Shown: positions 52,301 to 64,000 of the stretch, piece after piece
Layout: every line of letters starts with the position of its first letter
How positions within the stretch are numbered: the first letter of the stretch is position 1
DNA from: Micromonospora wenchangensis
Lineage (GTDB): Bacteria > Actinomycetota > Actinomycetes > Mycobacteriales > Micromonosporaceae
Assembly: GCF_002210435.1 (NCBI RefSeq)
Contig: NZ_MZMV01000003.1
Span: 1 to 64,000 of the forward strand
DNA: 64,000 nucleotides
Reading direction: 5' to 3'
Position numbers and translations under genes: made by a program
The notes under the pieces: model-generated
Database searches by the model: none
Seen by the model: only the letters and a program-made list of their open reading frames with translations
What the model was told of the DNA's origin: nothing

Positions 52301-55300
52301 CGGACCGTGCCGCGCACCTGGCCCTGCCAGTATTCGACCGAACCGAGTTCGTCGTCGCCGGCCAGGTCACCGGTGGCGGTCGACACCAGCGGGATGCCCG
52401 CCGGGTTAGCGGTGACCCCGTCGACGACCAGCCCGTAGCCGGCCAGCATCGGGTCCATCAGGTGCGAGTGGAACGCGTGCGACACCCGCAACCGACGCGT
52501 CTTCACCTCAAGACGGGACTCCAGCGCCGCGATCTGCTCCTCGGTACCGGACACCACCACCGCCCGGGGACCGTTCACCGCCGCCACGTCCACATCGCCG
52601 AGATCCAACTCGGCCAGCGGCGCGGCGATCGCCAGCATCGCGCCACCCGCCGGAAGAGCCTGCATCAGACCCCCACGCGCGGCAACAACCCGGCAGGCGT
52701 CCTCCAGCGACCAGACACCAGCCACATGCGCGGCGGCCAACTCACCGATCGAGTGACCGGCCACGAAGTCGGGCTTGAGACCCCACGACTCCGCCAGGCG
52801 GAACAGGGCCACCTCGACCGCGAACAACGCCGGCTGCGTCCACCCCGTCTGATCGAGAACCCCATCCGGGTCGGCGAACATCACCTCCCGCAGATCACCA
52901 TCCAACAGCGGCCCGAACGCCGCACACACCTCGTCCAACGACTGCGCGAACACCGGGAACGCCTCCGCCAACTCACGACCCATCCCGACCCGCTGCGCAC
53001 CCTGACCCGTGAACAACACCGCCGTACGACCGGCGACGGTCCGGCCCGACAGGCCGGTGCCCGTGGCCAGGGCCTCCAGACCGGCGGCCAACTCAGCCGC
53101 CGTACCACCGACGGCCACCGCCCGGTGGTCCAGGGCCGCCCGACCGACGGCCAGCGAATGCCCGACGTCGACCGGACGCTCGTCGGTGAGGAAGTCACGC
53201 AGGCGGCCGGCCTGGGCGGTGAGGCCGGCGGTGGAGCGGCTGGCCAACGGCCAGAGCACCACGGCCGGTGCCGGCGTCGGCTCGGGTGCCACGACCGGCT
53301 GCGGGTACTCCTCGACGATGACGTGGGCGTTGGTGCCGCTGATGCCGAACGACGACACCGCCGCCCGACGCGGCCGGTCCACCGCCGGCCACCGCACCTC
53401 GTCGGTGGCGAGCCGCACCTCGCCGGACGACCAGTCCACGTGCGGGCTCGGCGCGTCCACGTGCAACGTGCGGGGAACCACCCCGTGCCGCATCGCCAAC
53501 ACCATCTTCATCACCCCGGCGACACCGGCCGCCGCCTGCGTGTGACCCAGGTTCGACTTCACCGAACCCAACCACAACGGCTGCTCCCGGTCCCGACCGT
53601 ACGTCGCCAGGATCGCCTGCGCCTCGATCGGATCACCCAACGTGGTGCCCGTGCCGTGCGCCTCCACCACGTCCACCTCGGCCGCCGACACCCCGGCGTT
53701 GGCCAGGGCCTGCCGGATCACCCGCTGCTGGGAGGGACCGTTCGGGGCGGTCAGCCCGTTCGACGCGCCGTCCTGGTTCACCGCCGAACCGCGAACCACG
53801 CCCAGCACCCGGTGCCCGTTGCGCACCGCGTCGGACAACCGCTCCAACACCAGCACGCCGACGCCCTCGGACCAGCCCGTCCCGTCGGCCGCCGCCGCGA
53901 ACGGCTTGCACCGACCATCAGGCGCCAACCCCCGCTGCCGCGAGAACTCCACGAACGTCTCAGGCGTCGCCATCACCGTCACCCCACCGGCCAACGCCAG
54001 ATCACACTCACCCGACCGCAACGCCTGACCCGCCAGGTGCATCGCCACCAACGACGACGAACACGCCGTGTCGACCGACACCGCCGGCCCCTCCAGCCCG
54101 AGCGTGTACGCCACCCGGCCGGTGACGACGCTGCCGGCGCTGTGCCCGGAGACGTAGTCGTGGTACATGACCCCGGCGAACACGCCGGTGGACGAGCCGC
54201 GCAGGGTGCCCGGGTCGATGCCGGCCCGCTCGAACGCCTCCCACGACACCTCCAGCAGCAACCGCTGCTGCGGGTCCATGATCACCGCTTCGCGGGGGGA
54301 GATGCCGAAGAAGACCGGGTCGAACTCGGCGGCGTCGGTGAGGAAACCGCCCCTGTCCACGTACGTGGTGTCGGGGCGGGTGCTGGTCGGGTCGTACAGC
54401 CGGGCCAGGTCCCAGCCCCGGTCCGTCGGGAAACCGTCGATGGCGTCCGCGCCGTCGGCGATCAGCCGCCACAGGTCCTCGGGCGAGGTGACGCCGCCGG
54501 GGTAGCGGCAGGCCATCCCGACGATCGCCAGCGGCTCGTCCTCGGCGACGGCCGTGGCGACCTTCCGGACGGCGTCGACGCCGTCCGGGCCGGCGATCTC
54601 GCTGAGCAGGTGCCGGGCCAGGTCACGCGGCGACGGGTAGTCGAAGATCAGGGTGGCGGGCAGCCGCAGACCGGTGGCGGCGGAGAGCCCGTTGCGCAGC
54701 TCGACGGCGGTGAGCGAGTCGAAGCCCAGCTCCTGGAACGCCCGGCCGGCGTCGATCCGTTCGGCGGAGGCGTGCCCGAGCACCGCCGCCACCTGGCTGA
54801 GGACCAGGGCGGTCGCGGCGCGTTCGCGTTCCTCGGTGGACAGCGCGGCGAGGTCCGCCGCCCATCCGGTGGTGACGCCGGCGGCGGCGCGGGCGGCCGT
54901 CCGCCGGGCCGGGCGGACCAGGCCGTGGAACGGCAACGGCAGGTCCTCGCCGAGGGTACGCAGGGCGGCCAGGTCGAGCCGGGCCGGCACCGCGGTCGGG
55001 TACGGGTTGGCCACGGCGGCGTCGAGCAGGGCCAACCCGTCGGCGGTGGCCAGCGGCAGCACCCCACCCCGGGACATCCGCTCCCGGTCGGCGTCGCCAA
55101 GCCGGTCGGTCATCGCCGAACCCTCGCCCCACAGGCCCCACGCCAACGACACCGCCGGCAACCCGGCGGCCCGACGCGACACCGCCAACGCGTCGAGGAA
55201 CGCGTTCGCCGCCGCGTAGTTGCCCTGCCCCGGCGCACCCAGCACCCCGGACAGCGACGAGAACAGCACGAACGCCGACAGCTCCCGACCCCGGGTCGCC

Positions 55301-58300
55301 TCGTCGAGCAGCCATGCGGCGTCCACCTTGGGCCGCAGCACCGCCGACAGCCGGGCGGTGGACAGCGACGACACCACGCCGTCGTCGAGCACGCCTGCGG
55401 TGTGCACCACCGCCGACAGGTCGGTGCGGGCGTCGAGGAGGGCCGTCACCTGGTCCCGGTCGGCCACGTCGGCGGCGACCAGCTCGACCTGCGCGCCGGC
55501 CGCGGTCAGCTCGGCGACCAGGTCGTCGGCCCCCTGCGCGGCGGGGCCCCGGCGGGACACCAGCAGCAGCCGGGTGACCCCGTGCGTGGTCACCAGGTGC
55601 CGGGCCACCGCCGTGCCGAGGGCACCGGTCGCGCCGGTGACCAGCACCGTGCCGGTACCGAACAGCGGGGTGTCCGGGGTGGCCGGTTCGACGAGCTGAC
55701 GGGTGAGCCGGGGCACCGAGACCACGCCGTCGCGGACCCGTACCTGCGGCTCGCCGGTGGCCAGGGCCAGCGCGAGCGACGCGGCCACGTCGGCGTCCGG
55801 GTCGGTGTCGACCAGCAGCAGCCGGTCGGGGTTCTCGGCCTGCGCCGAGCGGAGCAGGCCCCAGACGGCCGCCCCGGTCAGGTCGGTCCCGTCGCCGCCG
55901 ACGGCGCGCCGGGTGAGCACCACGAGCCGGTGGGTGTCGGGGCCGGCCAGCCACTCCTGCACCAGGCCGAGGACCCGGTTCACCTCGTCGTGCACCGCTT
56001 CCGGGCCGGTGACGTCCCCGGCGCTGCCGGCGGTCAGCACCAGCAGGTCCACCTCGGGGGTGGCCGGCCCAGTGCCGGTGGCCGGATGGTGGGCCCAGGA
56101 CGGGACGACCGTGCTGGTGGGGGTGCCGATCTCCGGCCAGGTCAGGTCGAACAGCGCGTCGGCGACCCCGCCGGGGCGGGTCACCTGGACGGGACGCAGC
56201 ACCAGCGAGTCGACGGTGGCGACGGGTGCGCCGACCGCGTCGGCGACCGCCACCCGTACCCCGGAGCCGACCGGGGTGAGCCGGACCCGGACGCTCGCCG
56301 CGCCGGTGGCGTGCAGGCTGAGGCCGGTCCAGGCGAACGGCAGTCCCCGGAAGGTGTCGCCCTCGGCGAGGCCGAGGGCGTGCAGGCCGGCGTCGAGCAC
56401 GGCGGGGTGCAGGCCGAACCCGTCGGCGTCCACCCCCTCCGGCAGGGTGACCTCGGCGTAGAACTCGTCGCCGCGCCGCCAGACCCGGCGCAGGCCCCGG
56501 AACACCGGGCCGTAGACGAGGCCGCCGGTCGCCAGGTGCTGGTAGAGGTCGTCGATGGGCACCGCTTCGGCGTCGGCCGGCGGCCACTGCGTGAGCGCGG
56601 TCCCGGTGGTACGCGAACCGGGGGCGAGCACCCCGCTGGCGTGCCGGGTCCACGGGGCGTCGGTGTCGGCGCTGCGGGCGTACACCTGGAGGGTGCGGGT
56701 GTGGTCGGTGCCGGCGGGGCCGACCACGACCTGGAGCTGGACGCCACCGTGTTCGGGCAGGACCAGCGGGGCCTCGATGGTCAACTCGTCGACGGTCTCG
56801 ACGCCGACCTGCGCACCGGCGTGCAGGGCGAGGTCGACGTAGCCGGTGCCGGGGAAGACCACCGCGCCGTCGACGGCGTGGTCGGCGAGCCACGGGTGCC
56901 GGTCGAGGGAGAGCCGGCCGGTGAGGACGGCCCCGTCGGCGTTGGCGAGGGTGACGGCCGCGCCGAGCAGCGGATGGTCGGCGGAGTCCAGGCCCATCGC
57001 GGTGGCGTCACCGGGGTCGGCCGTGGCGTCCAGCCAGAACCGCTGGTGCTGGAAGGCGTAGGTGGGCAGGTCGACGGTCCGGCCGCCGGGGTTGACGGCC
57101 GCCCAGTCGAGGTCGACGCCGCTGATCCACGCCTGCGCCATCCCGGTGGCGTACGCCTCTACCTGCTCGCGCTTGCGCCGCTGGAGGGCGATGGCGGTGG
57201 CGTCCTCCACACAGTCGCCCACCATCGCGGTCAGCACACTGTCCGGCCCGATCTCGACGAACCGGGTCACACCCCGGGCGGCGAGAGCGGCGACCGCGTC
57301 GGCGAACCGGACGGTGCCGCGCACCTGACCCTGCCAGTATTCGACCGAACCGAGTTCGTCGTCGCCGGCCAGGTCACCGGTCGCGGTCGACACGAGCGGG
57401 ATGCCCGCCGGATTCGCGGTCACAGCGTCCACGACCTGCCCGTACTCGGTGAGCATCGGGTCCATCAGGTGCGAGTGGAACGCGTGCGACACCCGCAACC
57501 GACGCGTCTTCACCTCAAGGGACGCTTCCAGCGCCGCGATCTGCTCCTCCGTACCGGACACCACCACCGCCCGGGGACCGTTCACCGCCGCCACGTCCAC
57601 ATCGCCGAGATCCAGCTCGGCCAGCGGGGCGGCGATGGCCAGCATCGCGCCACCCGCCGGAAGCGCCTGCATCAGACCCCCACGGGCCGCCACCACCCGG
57701 CAGGCGTCCTCCAGGGACCACACACCAGCGACGTGCGCGGCGGCCAACTCACCGATCGAGTGCCCGGCCACGAAGTCCGGCTTCAACCCCCAGGATTCGG
57801 CCAGGCGGAACAGGGCCACCTCGACCGCGAACAACGCCGGCTGCGTCCACCCCGTCTGGTCGAGAACACCGTCCGGGTCGGCGAACATCACCTCCCGCAG
57901 ATCACCGTCCAGCAGCGGCCCGAACGCCGCACACACCTCGTCCAGAGCGGTAGCGAACACCGGGAACGCTTCCGCCAACTCACGACCCATGCCGACCCGC
58001 TGCGCACCCTGACCCGTGAACAACACTGCCGTACGACCGGCGACGGCCCGACCCGACAGGCCACCACCGGCGGCCAGGGCCTCCAGGCCGGCCACGTCGT
58101 CACCGAGCACCACACCCCGGTACGCGCCGGCGGCCCGGGTGGTGCCCAGCGAGAACCCGACGTCGACCGGACGTTCGTCGGTGACGAACTCCCGCAGCCG
58201 GGCGGCCTGACCGGCGAGCGCCGCCGCCGACCGGCCGGACAGCGGCCAGAGCACCACCGGCGGCTCGGCCGTCCCGGCCGGCTCGACGGCCTCCACCGGT

Positions 58301-59682
58301 GGGGCCTGCTCCAGGATCACGTGCCCGTTGGTGCCGCTCACCCCGAACGACGACACCCCGCCCCGGCGCGGCTGGCCGTGGTCGGGCCACTGCCGCGCCT
58401 CGGTCAGCAGCTGCACCGTGCCGGCGGACCAGTCGACGTGGGTCGACGGCTCACCCACGTGCAGGCTCTTGGGCAGCACGCCGTGCCGCAGCGCCATCAC
58501 CATCTTGATCACACCGCTGACGGCGGCGGCGGCCTGGGCGTGGCCGATGTTGGACTTGACCGAGCCGAGCCAGAGCGGCCGGTCCGCCGGCCGGTCGTGC
58601 CCGTACGTGGCGATCAGCGCCTCCGCCTCGATCGGGTCGCCGAGGGTGGTGCCGGTTCCGTGCGCCTCGATCAGGTCGACGTCGGTGGAGGTGAGTCCGG
58701 CGTTGGCGAGCGCCTGGAGGATGACCCGCTGCTGGGCCACCCCGTTGGGGGCGGTGAGCCCGTTGGACGCGCCGTCCTGGTTGATCGCCGAGCCCCGGAT
58801 GACGGCGAGCACCCGGTGGCCGTTGCGCTGGGCGTCGGAGAGCCGTTCCAGCAGCAGCATGCCGACGCCCTCACCCCAGCCGGTGCCGTCGGCGTCCTCG
58901 GAGAACGGCTTGCAGCGACCGTCGGAGGCGAGCCCCCGCTGCCGGCTGAACGCGACGAACGCGCCGGGCGTCGACATCACGGTGACGCCACCGGCCAGGG
59001 CCATCCCGCACTCGCGTTGCCGCAGCGCGTGCGCGGCCAGGTGCAGCGCGACCAGCGACGACGAGCAGGCGGTGTTGACGGTGACGGCCGGCCCCTCCAA
59101 CCCGAGGCTGTACGCGACCCGACCGGAGACCACCGCCCCGGAGCTGCCGGTGCTCATGTACGCCTCGACCGGCTCGGGCAGCACGGTGAGCCGGTCCCAG
59201 TAGTCCTGGCCGCCACAGCCGACGAAGACGCCGACCGGGCCGCCGCGCAACGTGTCGGGGTTGATGCCGGCCCGCTCGCACGCCTCCCAGCTCGCCTCCA
59301 GCACCAGCCGCTGCTGCGGGTCCATCGCCAGCGCCTCGCGGGGCGAGATGCCGAAGAACTCGGCGTCGAACTCGTCGGCGTCGTGGACGAACCCGCCCTG
59401 TCGGACGTAGCTGCTGCCGGCGGCGTCCGGGTCGGCGTCGTAGAGGGCGGCGGTGTCCCAGCCCCGGTCGGTGGGGAACTCGCCGATGGCGTCGACACCG
59501 TCGGCGACCAGCCGCCACAGGTCCTCGGGCGAGTTGACCCCGCCCGGGTAGCGGCAGGCCATGCCGACGATCGCGATCGGGTCCTGCTCCTGCGACTCGA
59601 CCTCGCGCAGCCGCTCCCGGGTGCGGTGCAGATCGGCGGTGACCCGCTTCAGGTACTCGAGGAGCTTCTCTTCGTTCGCCAT
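48631..59682 (-). CDS. Type I PKS: final two modules plus releasing thioesterase
   Basis: This 3683-residue synthase ends the assembly line. Residues 1-30 are an N-terminal coiled-coil docking domain ([20 protein letters not shown]) that should pair with the C-terminus of the PKS encoded immediately upstream. Module starts are at about residues 34 and 1716. Both are KS-AT-DH-KR-ACP with malonyl-type ATs (HAFHSHLMD) and B-type KRs (GVLDDG), so a diene next to the carbonyl is predicted. The second DH reads [10 protein letters not shown], where the conserved motif Gly is Asp. A thioesterase (about 3467-3683) has GYSSGG with Ser3543 and would release the chain by macrolactam formation. ATG 59682 is preferred because it begins the docking helix; the frame stays open upstream inside the previous gene. 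Confidence 0.95.
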   Translation of the reverse strand: MANEEKLLEYLKRVTADLHRTRERLREVESQEQDPIAIVGMACRYPGGVNSPEDLWRLVADGVDAIGEFPTDRGWDTAALYDADPDAAGSSYVRQGGFVHDADEFDAEFFGISPREALAMDPQQRLVLEASWEACERAGINPDTLRGGPVGVFVGCGGQDYWDRLTVLPEPVEAYMSTGSSGAVVSGRVAYSLGLEGPAVTVNTACSSSLVALHLAAHALRQRECGMALAGGVTVMSTPGAFVAFSRQRGLASDGRCKPFSEDADGTGWGEGVGMLLLERLSDAQRNGHRVLAVIRGSAINQDGASNGLTAPNGVAQQRVILQALANAGLTSTDVDLIEAHGTGTTLGDPIEAEALIATYGHDRPADRPLWLGSVKSNIGHAQAAAAVSGVIKMVMALRHGVLPKSLHVGEPSTHVDWSAGTVQLLTEARQWPDHGQPRRGGVSSFGVSGTNGHVILEQAPPVEAVEPAGTAEPPVVLWPLSGRSAAALAGQAARLREFVTDERPVDVGFSLGTTRAAGAYRGVVLGDDVAGLEALAAGGGLSGRAVAGRTAVLFTGQGAQRVGMGRELAEAFPVFATALDEVCAAFGPLLDGDLREVMFADPDGVLDQTGWTQPALFAVEVALFRLAESWGLKPDFVAGHSIGELAAAHVAGVWSLEDACRVVAARGGLMQALPAGGAMLAIAAPLAELDLGDVDVAAVNGPRAVVVSGTEEQIAALEASLEVKTRRLRVSHAFHSHLMDPMLTEYGQVVDAVTANPAGIPLVSTATGDLAGDDELGSVEYWQGQVRGTVRFADAVAALAARGVTRFVEIGPDSVLTAMVGDCVEDATAIALQRRKREQVEAYATGMAQAWISGVDLDWAAVNPGGRTVDLPTYAFQHQRFWLDATADPGDATAMGLDSADHPLLGAAVTLANADGAVLTGRLSLDRHPWLADHAVDGAVVFPGTGYVDLALHAGAQVGVETVDELTIEAPLVLPEHGGVQLQVVVGPAGTDHTRTLQVYARSADTDAPWTRHASGVLAPGSRTTGTALTQWPPADAEAVPIDDLYQHLATGGLVYGPVFRGLRRVWRRGDEFYAEVTLPEGVDADGFGLHPAVLDAGLHALGLAEGDTFRGLPFAWTGLSLHATGAASVRVRLTPVGSGVRVAVADAVGAPVATVDSLVLRPVQVTRPGGVADALFDLTWPEIGTPTSTVVPSWAHHPATGTGPATPEVDLLVLTAGSAGDVTGPEAVHDEVNRVLGLVQEWLAGPDTHRLVVLTRRAVGGDGTDLTGAAVWGLLRSAQAENPDRLLLVDTDPDADVAASLALALATGEPQVRVRDGVVSVPRLTRQLVEPATPDTPLFGTGTVLVTGATGALGTAVARHLVTTHGVTRLLLVSRRGPAAQGADDLVAELTAAGAQVELVAADVADRDQVTALLDARTDLSAVVHTAGVLDDGVVSSLSTARLSAVLRPKVDAAWLLDEATRGRELSAFVLFSSLSGVLGAPGQGNYAAANAFLDALAVSRRAAGLPAVSLAWGLWGEGSAMTDRLGDADRERMSRGGVLPLATADGLALLDAAVANPYPTAVPARLDLAALRTLGEDLPLPFHGLVRPARRTAARAAAGVTTGWAADLAALSTEERERAATALVLSQVAAVLGHASAERIDAGRAFQELGFDSLTAVELRNGLSAATGLRLPATLIFDYPSPRDLARHLLSEIAGPDGVDAVRKVATAVAEDEPLAIVGMACRYPGGVTSPEDLWRLIADGADAIDGFPTDRGWDLARLYDPTSTRPDTTYVDRGGFLTDAAEFDPVFFGISPREAVIMDPQQRLLLEVSWEAFERAGIDPGTLRGSSTGVFAGVMYHDYVSGHSAGSVVTGRVAYTLGLEGPAVSVDTACSSSLVAMHLAGQALRSGECDLALAGGVTVMATPETFVEFSRQRGLAPDGRCKPFAAAADGTGWSEGVGVLVLERLSDAVRNGHRVLGVVRGSAVNQDGASNGLTAPNGPSQQRVIRQALANAGVSAAEVDVVEAHGTGTTLGDPIEAQAILATYGRDREQPLWLGSVKSNLGHTQAAAGVAGVMKMVLAMRHGVVPRTLHVDAPSPHVDWSSGEVRLATDEVRWPAVDRPRRAAVSSFGISGTNAHVIVEEYPQPVVAPEPTPAPAVVLWPLASRSTAGLTAQAGRLRDFLTDERPVDVGHSLAVGRAALDHRAVAVGGTAAELAAGLEALATGTGLSGRTVAGRTAVLFTGQGAQRVGMGRELAEAFPVFAQSLDEVCAAFGPLLDGDLREVMFADPDGVLDQTGWTQPALFAVEVALFRLAESWGLKPDFVAGHSIGELAAAHVAGVWSLEDACRVVAARGGLMQALPAGGAMLAIAAPLAELDLGDVDVAAVNGPRAVVVSGTEEQIAALESRLEVKTRRLRVSHAFHSHLMDPMLAGYGLVVDGVTANPAGIPLVSTATGDLAGDDELGSVEYWQGQVRGTVRFADTVAALAARGVTRFVEIGPDSVLTAMVADCVDDAVTVALQRRDREQVAAYATGMAQAWISGVDLDWAAVNPGGRTVDLPTYAFQHQHYWMQDTGADRDVTAAGLLDAGHPLLSAVTTLPDTDGLIATGLLSRRTHPWLAEHALGDTIVLPGTGLVELALRAGDQVGCGRLAELTLQAPLVVPDDDGVQVQVAVGAPGEDGGRPVTVYSRHRDAPWTRHATGLLTPPPVDPPVDPATAWPPVAATPVDVDGIYERMADAGLVYGPVFQGLRTAWRHGDEVYAEIALPGDVLDADRFHLHPALFDAALHAIGLSRGEGRPAVPFSWTGVTVHATGAGALRVTVTPAGPDEVALTLTDQTGAPVARVDSLVLREIDAGQLAAARTGRQEHLYRVDWTPVPLTATPATGRWALVGVDEFKVAAALDTVGLLTETHPDLPSLTAALDAGGAAPDVVLVASVQPDSRDLAVGARHTTGQLLTLLQGWLADERLASSRLLVLTHGAQGDRVTEPAAAAAWGLARSAQSENPGRIVLVDLDDHDGSAQALPAVLAGGEPQLVVREGVAHAARLTAATAPDGTPGSGFTDGGTVLVTGAGGTLGRLVARHLVDAYGVRHLLLASRRGPDADGMAALRDDLTARGAQVTVAACDLADREAVAALLAGVPAEHPLTGVVHAAGVLDDGIIPSLTRERLDAVLRPKVDAATHLHELTRDADLTAFVLFSSAAGVLGGPGQGNYAAANAFLDALASARRVAGLPAQSLAWGPWAGGGMADDLGGTDRARMSRGGVLPMSAGEGLALLDAALARTEAVLVPLKADLGTPAGGEVPPILRALVTPTRRAASGTNRPDPAALRRTLGGLDADGQQALLADLVRARAATVLGHGDADDLDPALRFVELGFDSLTAMELRTTLNEATGLRLATGVVFDHGSVDELAALLRTELAAPPAEDRAGTPDAAADSMSALFGTAVRGGRVQQGLALLHAVADIRPSFDGPADLPQIPAPRRLARGDQGPAIVCFPSPMALGGDQQYARFTAEFGGTRDVWTLPVPGFGRDDSLPASADAAVRVFAEMVRPIAEQGPYVIVGYSSGGLFAHATAGLLARQGHGPTGVVLLDTYLTTGSTTATFFTHMLESLLDKEATFGEFSSARLSAMGRYIRLLESCPVEAIDAPVLFVRPQESIVAGGDDDGWRATWETPHTLREVPGDHFTMMEGQAGTTAGVVRDWIAQ
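49321..54537 (-). other. Last PKS module: KS-AT(malonyl)-DH-KR-ACP
   Basis: KS has [12 protein letters not shown] has [12 protein letters not shown] (malonyl). DH has [10 protein letters not shown] (His2604, Asp2608 where Gly is usual) and [10 protein letters not shown] has GAGGTLG, AGVLDDG (B-type) and [13 protein letters not shown] Ser is in [10 protein letters not shown]. Output is a double bond if the DH works, otherwise a beta-hydroxyl. Confidence 0.88.
52035..53055. repeat. Near-identical AT-region repeat, copy 1
   Basis: This 1021-base segment of the last module's AT and flanks nearly matches 57042-58062 at a constant offset of 5007 bases. Differences are scattered, mostly in the first 200 bases and around 52410-52440. 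Confidence 0.85.
54538..59583 (-). other. Penultimate PKS module: KS-AT(malonyl)-DH-KR-ACP
   Basis: KS has [12 protein letters not shown] has GHSIGE and [12 protein letters not shown] (malonyl). DH has [10 protein letters not shown] and [10 protein letters not shown] has GATGALG, AGVLDDG (B-type) and [13 protein letters not shown] Ser is in [10 protein letters not shown]. Predicted output is a double bond. Its AT is nearly identical in DNA to the next module's. Confidence 0.9.
57042..58062. repeat. Near-identical AT-region repeat, copy 2
   Basis: Partner of 52035-53055, in the penultimate module. Together they indicate recent duplication or gene conversion between the ATs. Confidence 0.85.
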
Positions 59683-59741
59683 CCGAACCTCACCAAACTC
59701 GTTGCCAGCGGGACACGTTGCTCCGGGAGCGCGGTGGCGGC

Positions 59742-62700
59742 TCAGGTCATGCCGAGTTCCTTGTCGATCAGGTCGAACACGTCGTCGGCGGAGGCCGTTT
59801 CGAGCCGGTCGACGAGGGTGGTGCCGGTGGTGGTGCTGAGCGTCTCGTTGAGCTTCGCCAGCAGCGACTGGAGCCGGGCGGTGACCCGGTTGCGTTCGAT
59901 CTCCTCCGGCGTCAGGCCGGCCACGGTGACCTCCAGCCGGTCCAGCTCGGCGAGCAGGCCGCCGGCGGTGTCGCCGGTGTAGCCGAGTTCGGCCCGGAGC
60001 TGGTCGGCCAGGGCGGTCGGGTTGGGGTGGTCGAACACCAGGGTGGCGGAGAGCCGTACGCCGGTGGCGGCGCTGAGCCGGTTGCGCAGCTCGACGGCGG
60101 TCACCGAGTCCATGCCGAGTTCCTTGAACGCGCGTTGCGGCTCGACCAGTTCGGCGTCGCCGTAGCCGAGCACGGCGGCCACGTTGGTGCGGACGGTCTC
60201 CAGCAGCAGGGCGCGCTGTTCGGCCTCGGGCAGCGTGCCGAGCCGGTCGGCGAGCGCCGACGACGACCCCGCGTCGGTGGCCTCGGCGGCCTCCGGTGCG
60301 GCGTCGGGCAGTTCGGCCAGCAGCGGCCGGGGCCGGGACAGGGTGTAGATGGGGGCGAACCGGGCCCAGTCGATGTCGGCGACGACGAGGTGGCTCTCGT
60401 CGTGGTCGAGGGCCTGCCCGAGGGCGTCGACGGCGAGCCGGGGGTCCATCACGCCGACGCCGAGCCGGTCGAGGTGCGCGCCGACCTCGCCGCCGGCCAT
60501 CCCACCGCCGCCGCCCCAGCTGCCCCAGGCGACCGAGGTGGCGACCGCGCCCCGGCTGCGCCGCCGGTGCGCCAGCGCGTCGAGGTACGCGTTCGCGGTC
60601 GCGTACCCGGCCTGACCGGCGCTGCCCCACACCGCGGCACCGGAGGAGAACACCACGAACGCGTCCAACGACCGGTCGGCGAGCAGTTCGTCGAGGTGCA
60701 CCGCGCCGAGCACCTTCGCCCGGCACACGTCGGCGAAGTCGTCGAGGCCGGTCTGCCCCAACGGCACCTCGGGGTGCAGCGCCCCGGCGGCGTGGAACAC
60801 GGCGGTCAGCTCGTCACCGAGGTCGGCCAGGAGCGCGGCCACCGCGTCCCGGTCCGCCACGTCACACGCCACCACCTCGACACCCGGATGCCGGGCCGTC
60901 AGCTCGGCCGCGCCCGGTGCCGCCGGGCCACGCCGGCTCGCCAGCACCACCCGGGGGGCGCCGTTGCCGACCAGCCATTCGGTGACGTGCCCGCCGACGC
61001 CACCGGTGCCGCCGGTGACCAGGACGGTGCCGGTGGGCGTGTAGCGCCGTTCGGGTGCCCCGGTCACCGGGTGGCGGACCATCCGGCGGGCCAGCGTGCC
61101 GGCCGCCCGCAGCGCCACCTGGTCCTCGCCGCCGCCGGTCAGCACGTCGGCCAGCCGGTCGACGGTCTGCGGCGTCCACTCGGCGGGCAGGTCCACCAGG
61201 CCGCCCCACCAGCCGGGGTAGTCGAGGGAGAGCACGGTGCCCAGACCCCACAGGGCACCCTGGGCCGGGTCGGCGACCGGCTCGAACCGGTCCACGCCGA
61301 CCCCACCGGCGGTGACGCACCAGAGCCGGCCGGTGAAGTCGGACGCGGCCAGCGCGTGCACCAGCGACACGGTGGCGGTGATCCCGGCGGACAGGCCGAC
61401 ACCCAGCGGGTCGGGCCCCTCGTCGAGGGCGAGCAGGGAGAGCACCCCGGCGGGGGCCTCCCGGCCGGCGTGGTCGGTGCCGGTGACGGTGACCACCTCG
61501 GCACCCCGGGCGGCCAACCCGTCGGCGAGCGTACGCAGCCGCTCGTCGTCGGCCAGCGCCGCCGGGGCGACCACCCACCACACGCCGGTGAGCTGCCCGC
61601 CGGTGGGCACCTCGGCAGGCCGCCACACCACCCGGTAGCGCCAGCCGTCCACGGTGGCGACGTCGCGCTGCCGGGACCGCCACGACGTCAGGCCGGGCAG
61701 CACCTCGCCGACGAGTGCGGTGTCCACGCCGAGGCCGTCGGCGAGCAGGTCGACGTCGGCGCGTTCCACGGCGTCCCAGAACCCGGCGTCGGTGCCGCCG
61801 CCGGCCGGGGCGGCGGTGGTCGGCGCGATCCAGTAGCGCTGGTGTTGGAAGGCGTAGGTGGGCAGGTCCGCCCGACTGGTGCCGGGCAGGGCGGCGGCCC
61901 AGTCCACGTCGATGCCCCGGACGTACAGCTCGGCCAGGGAGGTGAGCAGCCGGTCCAGGCCACCGTCGTCACGGCGCAGGGTGCCGGTGACGACGGTGGG
62001 ACGGTCCGCCGACTCCAGCGTCTCCTGCATCCCCATGCCGAGCACCGGGTGCGGGCTGACCTCCACGAACCCGGTCCAGCCCTGCCCGGCGAGAGAGCGG
62101 ATCGCCGGGTCGAACCGGACCGTGTTGCGGAGGTTGTCGTACCAGTAGCGGGCGTCGAGGGTGGCGGTGTCCACCCAGTCGCCGGTGACGGTGGACAGCA
62201 TCCGGATCGTCCCGGTGCGCGGGTTGATCGGGGCCAGGTCCTCCAGCAGCCGGTGTTCCAGCAGCTCCACCTGGGCGGAGTGCGAGGCGTAGTCGACGGC
62301 GACCTGCTTGACCCGCACCCCCTCCTCGGTGAGTGCGGCGACGAGTTCGCGCAGCGCCTCCGGCGTGCCGGAGACCACCACCGAACCCGCGCCGTTGACC
62401 ACGGCGAGGGAGATGTCGCCCGCCCACTGGGCGATCCGTTCCTGCGCCCGGTCGGCGGGCAGCCCGACCGAGACCATGCCGCCCCGGCCGGCCAGCTTCT
62501 CGCCGATGGCCCGGCTGCGCAGGGTCACCACCCGCGCCCCGTCGGCCAGGGAGAGTCCACCGGCCACGCAGGCGGCGGCGATCTCACCCTGCGAGTGGCC
62601 GACCACCGCGTCGGGTTCCACGCCGTAGCTGCGCCAGGTGGCGGCGAGGGAGACCATCATCGCCCACAGGGCGGGCTGGACGACGTCCACCCACTCCAGG

Positions 62701-64000
62701 GAGGGTGCGCCGGGCACCCCCCGGACCACATCGAGCAGGTCCCAGTCGACGTACGCGCGCAGCTCGGTGGCGCAGCGGGCCATCTGCTCGGCGAAGACCG
62801 GCGAGGAGTCCAGCAACGCGGCGGCCATGCCGACCCACTGGGCGCCCTGGCCGGGGAAGACGAAGACGACCCGGCCGGCGGCGTCGGCGGTGCCGGTGAC
62901 CGCGTTCGGCGCGGGCTGACCGGCGGCGACCGGGACGAGCCCGGCCCGCAACTGCGGCAGGTCCGCACCGAGCACCACGGCCCGGTGCGCGAGCCGGGCC
63001 CGGCCGGCCAGCGTACGGCCCACCGCGGCGGGCTCGGCCGGCGCGGCGTCCAGGTGGGACAGCAGCCGCTCGGCCTGGGCGCGCAGCGCCTGGTCGGTGT
63101 ACCCGGAGACCACCCACGGCAGCACGGGCGGGTTGGCCGGCTGTGCTTCCTCCTCGGCCGGGGGCACCTCTTCCAGCACGACGTGCGCGTTGGTGCCGCT
63201 GATGCCGAACGAGGAGACCGCGCAGCGGCGGGCCCGGCCGGTCTGCGGCCAGTCCATCGGCTCGGTGAGCAGCCGTACCGTGCCGGGCGTCCAGTCGATC
63301 TCGCTGCTGGGCTCGTCGACGTGCAGGGTGCGGGGCAGCAGCCCGTGCCGCATCGCCTGCACCATCTTGATCACCCCGCCGACCCCGGCGGCGGCCTGCG
63401 AGTGGCCGATGTTGGACTTCAGCGAGCCGAGCCAGAGCGGCCGGTCGGCGGGCCGGTCCCGACCGTACGTGGCGAACAACGCCTGCGCCTCGATCGGGTC
63501 GCCGAGCCGGGTGCCGGTGCCGTGCGCCTCGACCGCGTCGATCTCCTGGGCGGCGAGGCGGGCGTTGGCCAGCGCGGCCCGGATGACCCGGCGCTGGGAG
63601 GGCCCGTTGGGGGCGGTGAGGCCGTTGGACGCGCCGTCCTGGTTGATCGCGGAGCCGCGCACGACGGCGAGCACCGGGTGCCCGTTGCGGCGGGCGTCGG
63701 AGAGCCGTTCCAGCACCAGCACGCCCGCGCCCTCGGCCCAGCCGGTGCCGTCGGCGGTGTCGGCGAACGCCTTGCACCGGCCGTCGAAGGACAGCGCCCG
63801 CTGCCGGGAGAACTCGACGAACGCGTCGGGGGTGCCGATCACGGTGACCCCACCGGCGACGGCGAGCGACGACTCCCCGGCGCGCAGCGACTGGCACGCC
63901 CAGTGCAGGGCGACCAGCGACGACGAGCAGCCGGTGTCGACGGTGACCGCCGGCCCCTCCATCCCGAGGGTGTAGGACAGCCGGCCGGAGACGATGCTGC
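59742..64000 (-). CDS. Type I PKS, C-terminal part: KS(partial)-AT(methylmalonyl)-KR-ACP
   Basis: The frame is open at the right edge, so the start lies beyond 64000. The visible 1418 codons hold most of a KS whose active site reads [10 protein letters not shown] (Gly in place of Ala before the Cys), an AT with GHSQGE and [10 protein letters not shown] (methylmalonyl), a KR and an ACP ([10 protein letters not shown]). There is no DH: after the AT the sequence passes straight into the KR structural subdomain ([10 protein letters not shown]). The KR lacks the LDD motif and has Trp in [16 protein letters not shown], marking an A-type KR, so a hydroxyl of opposite configuration to B-type is retained. 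The C-terminus ([32 protein letters not shown]) is a docking domain for the PKS that starts 59 bases downstream. It is the antepenultimate module. Confidence 0.95.
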   Translation of the reverse strand, partial: SIVSGRLSYTLGMEGPAVTVDTGCSSSLVALHWACQSLRAGESSLAVAGGVTVIGTPDAFVEFSRQRALSFDGRCKAFADTADGTGWAEGAGVLVLERLSDARRNGHPVLAVVRGSAINQDGASNGLTAPNGPSQRRVIRAALANARLAAQEIDAVEAHGTGTRLGDPIEAQALFATYGRDRPADRPLWLGSLKSNIGHSQAAAGVGGVIKMVQAMRHGLLPRTLHVDEPSSEIDWTPGTVRLLTEPMDWPQTGRARRCAVSSFGISGTNAHVVLEEVPPAEEEAQPANPPVLPWVVSGYTDQALRAQAERLLSHLDAAPAEPAAVGRTLAGRARLAHRAVVLGADLPQLRAGLVPVAAGQPAPNAVTGTADAAGRVVFVFPGQGAQWVGMAAALLDSSPVFAEQMARCATELRAYVDWDLLDVVRGVPGAPSLEWVDVVQPALWAMMVSLAATWRSYGVEPDAVVGHSQGEIAAACVAGGLSLADGARVVTLRSRAIGEKLAGRGGMVSVGLPADRAQERIAQWAGDISLAVVNGAGSVVVSGTPEALRELVAALTEEGVRVKQVAVDYASHSAQVELLEHRLLEDLAPINPRTGTIRMLSTVTGDWVDTATLDARYWYDNLRNTVRFDPAIRSLAGQGWTGFVEVSPHPVLGMGMQETLESADRPTVVTGTLRRDDGGLDRLLTSLAELYVRGIDVDWAAALPGTSRADLPTYAFQHQRYWIAPTTAAPAGGGTDAGFWDAVERADVDLLADGLGVDTALVGEVLPGLTSWRSRQRDVATVDGWRYRVVWRPAEVPTGGQLTGVWWVVAPAALADDERLRTLADGLAARGAEVVTVTGTDHAGREAPAGVLSLLALDEGPDPLGVGLSAGITATVSLVHALAASDFTGRLWCVTAGGVGVDRFEPVADPAQGALWGLGTVLSLDYPGWWGGLVDLPAEWTPQTVDRLADVLTGGGEDQVALRAAGTLARRMVRHPVTGAPERRYTPTGTVLVTGGTGGVGGHVTEWLVGNGAPRVVLASRRGPAAPGAAELTARHPGVEVVACDVADRDAVAALLADLGDELTAVFHAAGALHPEVPLGQTGLDDFADVCRAKVLGAVHLDELLADRSLDAFVVFSSGAAVWGSAGQAGYATANAYLDALAHRRRSRGAVATSVAWGSWGGGGGMAGGEVGAHLDRLGVGVMDPRLAVDALGQALDHDESHLVVADIDWARFAPIYTLSRPRPLLAELPDAAPEAAEATDAGSSSALADRLGTLPEAEQRALLLETVRTNVAAVLGYGDAELVEPQRAFKELGMDSVTAVELRNRLSAATGVRLSATLVFDHPNPTALADQLRAELGYTGDTAGGLLAELDRLEVTVAGLTPEEIERNRVTARLQSLLAKLNETLSTTTGTTLVDRLETASADDVFDLIDKELGMT

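Noticed and set aside
51304..59982. A very long plus-strand open frame opposite the terminal PKS
   Set aside because: It is antisense to conserved PKS domains; high-GC genes routinely leave stop-free frames on the other strand. Its translation is low-complexity Gly/Arg/His/Gln.
59683..60726. N-terminal extension of the terminal PKS into the upstream gene
   Set aside because: The frame is open, but the region encodes the KR, ACP and docking end of the previous PKS in another frame, and the docking helix begins exactly at ATG 59682.

Overview
The window is high-GC DNA from an actinomycete. A Micromonospora or Salinispora-type host is my inference, from base composition, GTG starts and gene families; no rRNA or tRNA is present to test it. 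It carries most of one type I modular polyketide synthase (PKS) cluster, whose gene set predicts a polyene macrolactam primed by a beta-amino acid. The left flank (1-7461) looks like ordinary chromosome: the start of a 2-oxoacid:ferredoxin oxidoreductase alpha gene, a membrane Ser/Thr kinase, an overlapping NarL-type histidine kinase/response regulator pair, and a MacB-type ABC exporter.

The cluster probably begins at the large LuxR (LAL) regulator (7613-10456). Next come a long AT-richer promoter region, a small DUF5988-like protein, a type II thioesterase, an MFS exporter with a divergent TetR regulator, and a stand-alone PqqD-like protein. The giant PKS at 15615-36893 (minus strand) starts with a bare acyl carrier protein (ACP), has no N-terminal docking segment, and contains four KS-AT-DH-KR-ACP modules, so it is the chain-initiating subunit. 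A cytochrome P450/ferredoxin pair (37044-38464) follows as likely tailoring enzymes.

The block at 38823-48610 is the starter-unit pathway. One plus-strand operon encodes a KamA-family radical SAM aminomutase, a class I PLP aminotransferase, a VinK-like acyltransferase and a VinN-like amino acid:ACP ligase. A VinM-like second ligase, a VinL-like free ACP and a VinJ-like aminopeptidase lie nearby. In the vicenistatin paradigm these load a beta-amino acid on a free ACP, cap its amine with a second amino acid, transfer the dipeptide to the PKS loading ACP, and uncap it before macrolactamisation. An HxlR regulator and an aldo/keto reductase sit among them.

The right end holds the end of the assembly line on the minus strand: a PKS entering from beyond position 64000 (KS-AT-KR-ACP, methylmalonyl-type) and a two-module PKS with a terminal thioesterase (48631-59682). 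The middle modules are outside the window. Seven modules are visible, six predicted to leave a double bond and one a hydroxyl; two ATs look methylmalonyl-type and five malonyl-type.

The most notable points are the aminomutase plus aminotransferase starter branch without a recognisable decarboxylase, a TAGGGG box repeated at helical-turn spacing upstream of several cluster promoters, an altered dehydratase motif in the last module, and kilobase-scale near-identical repeats between modules.
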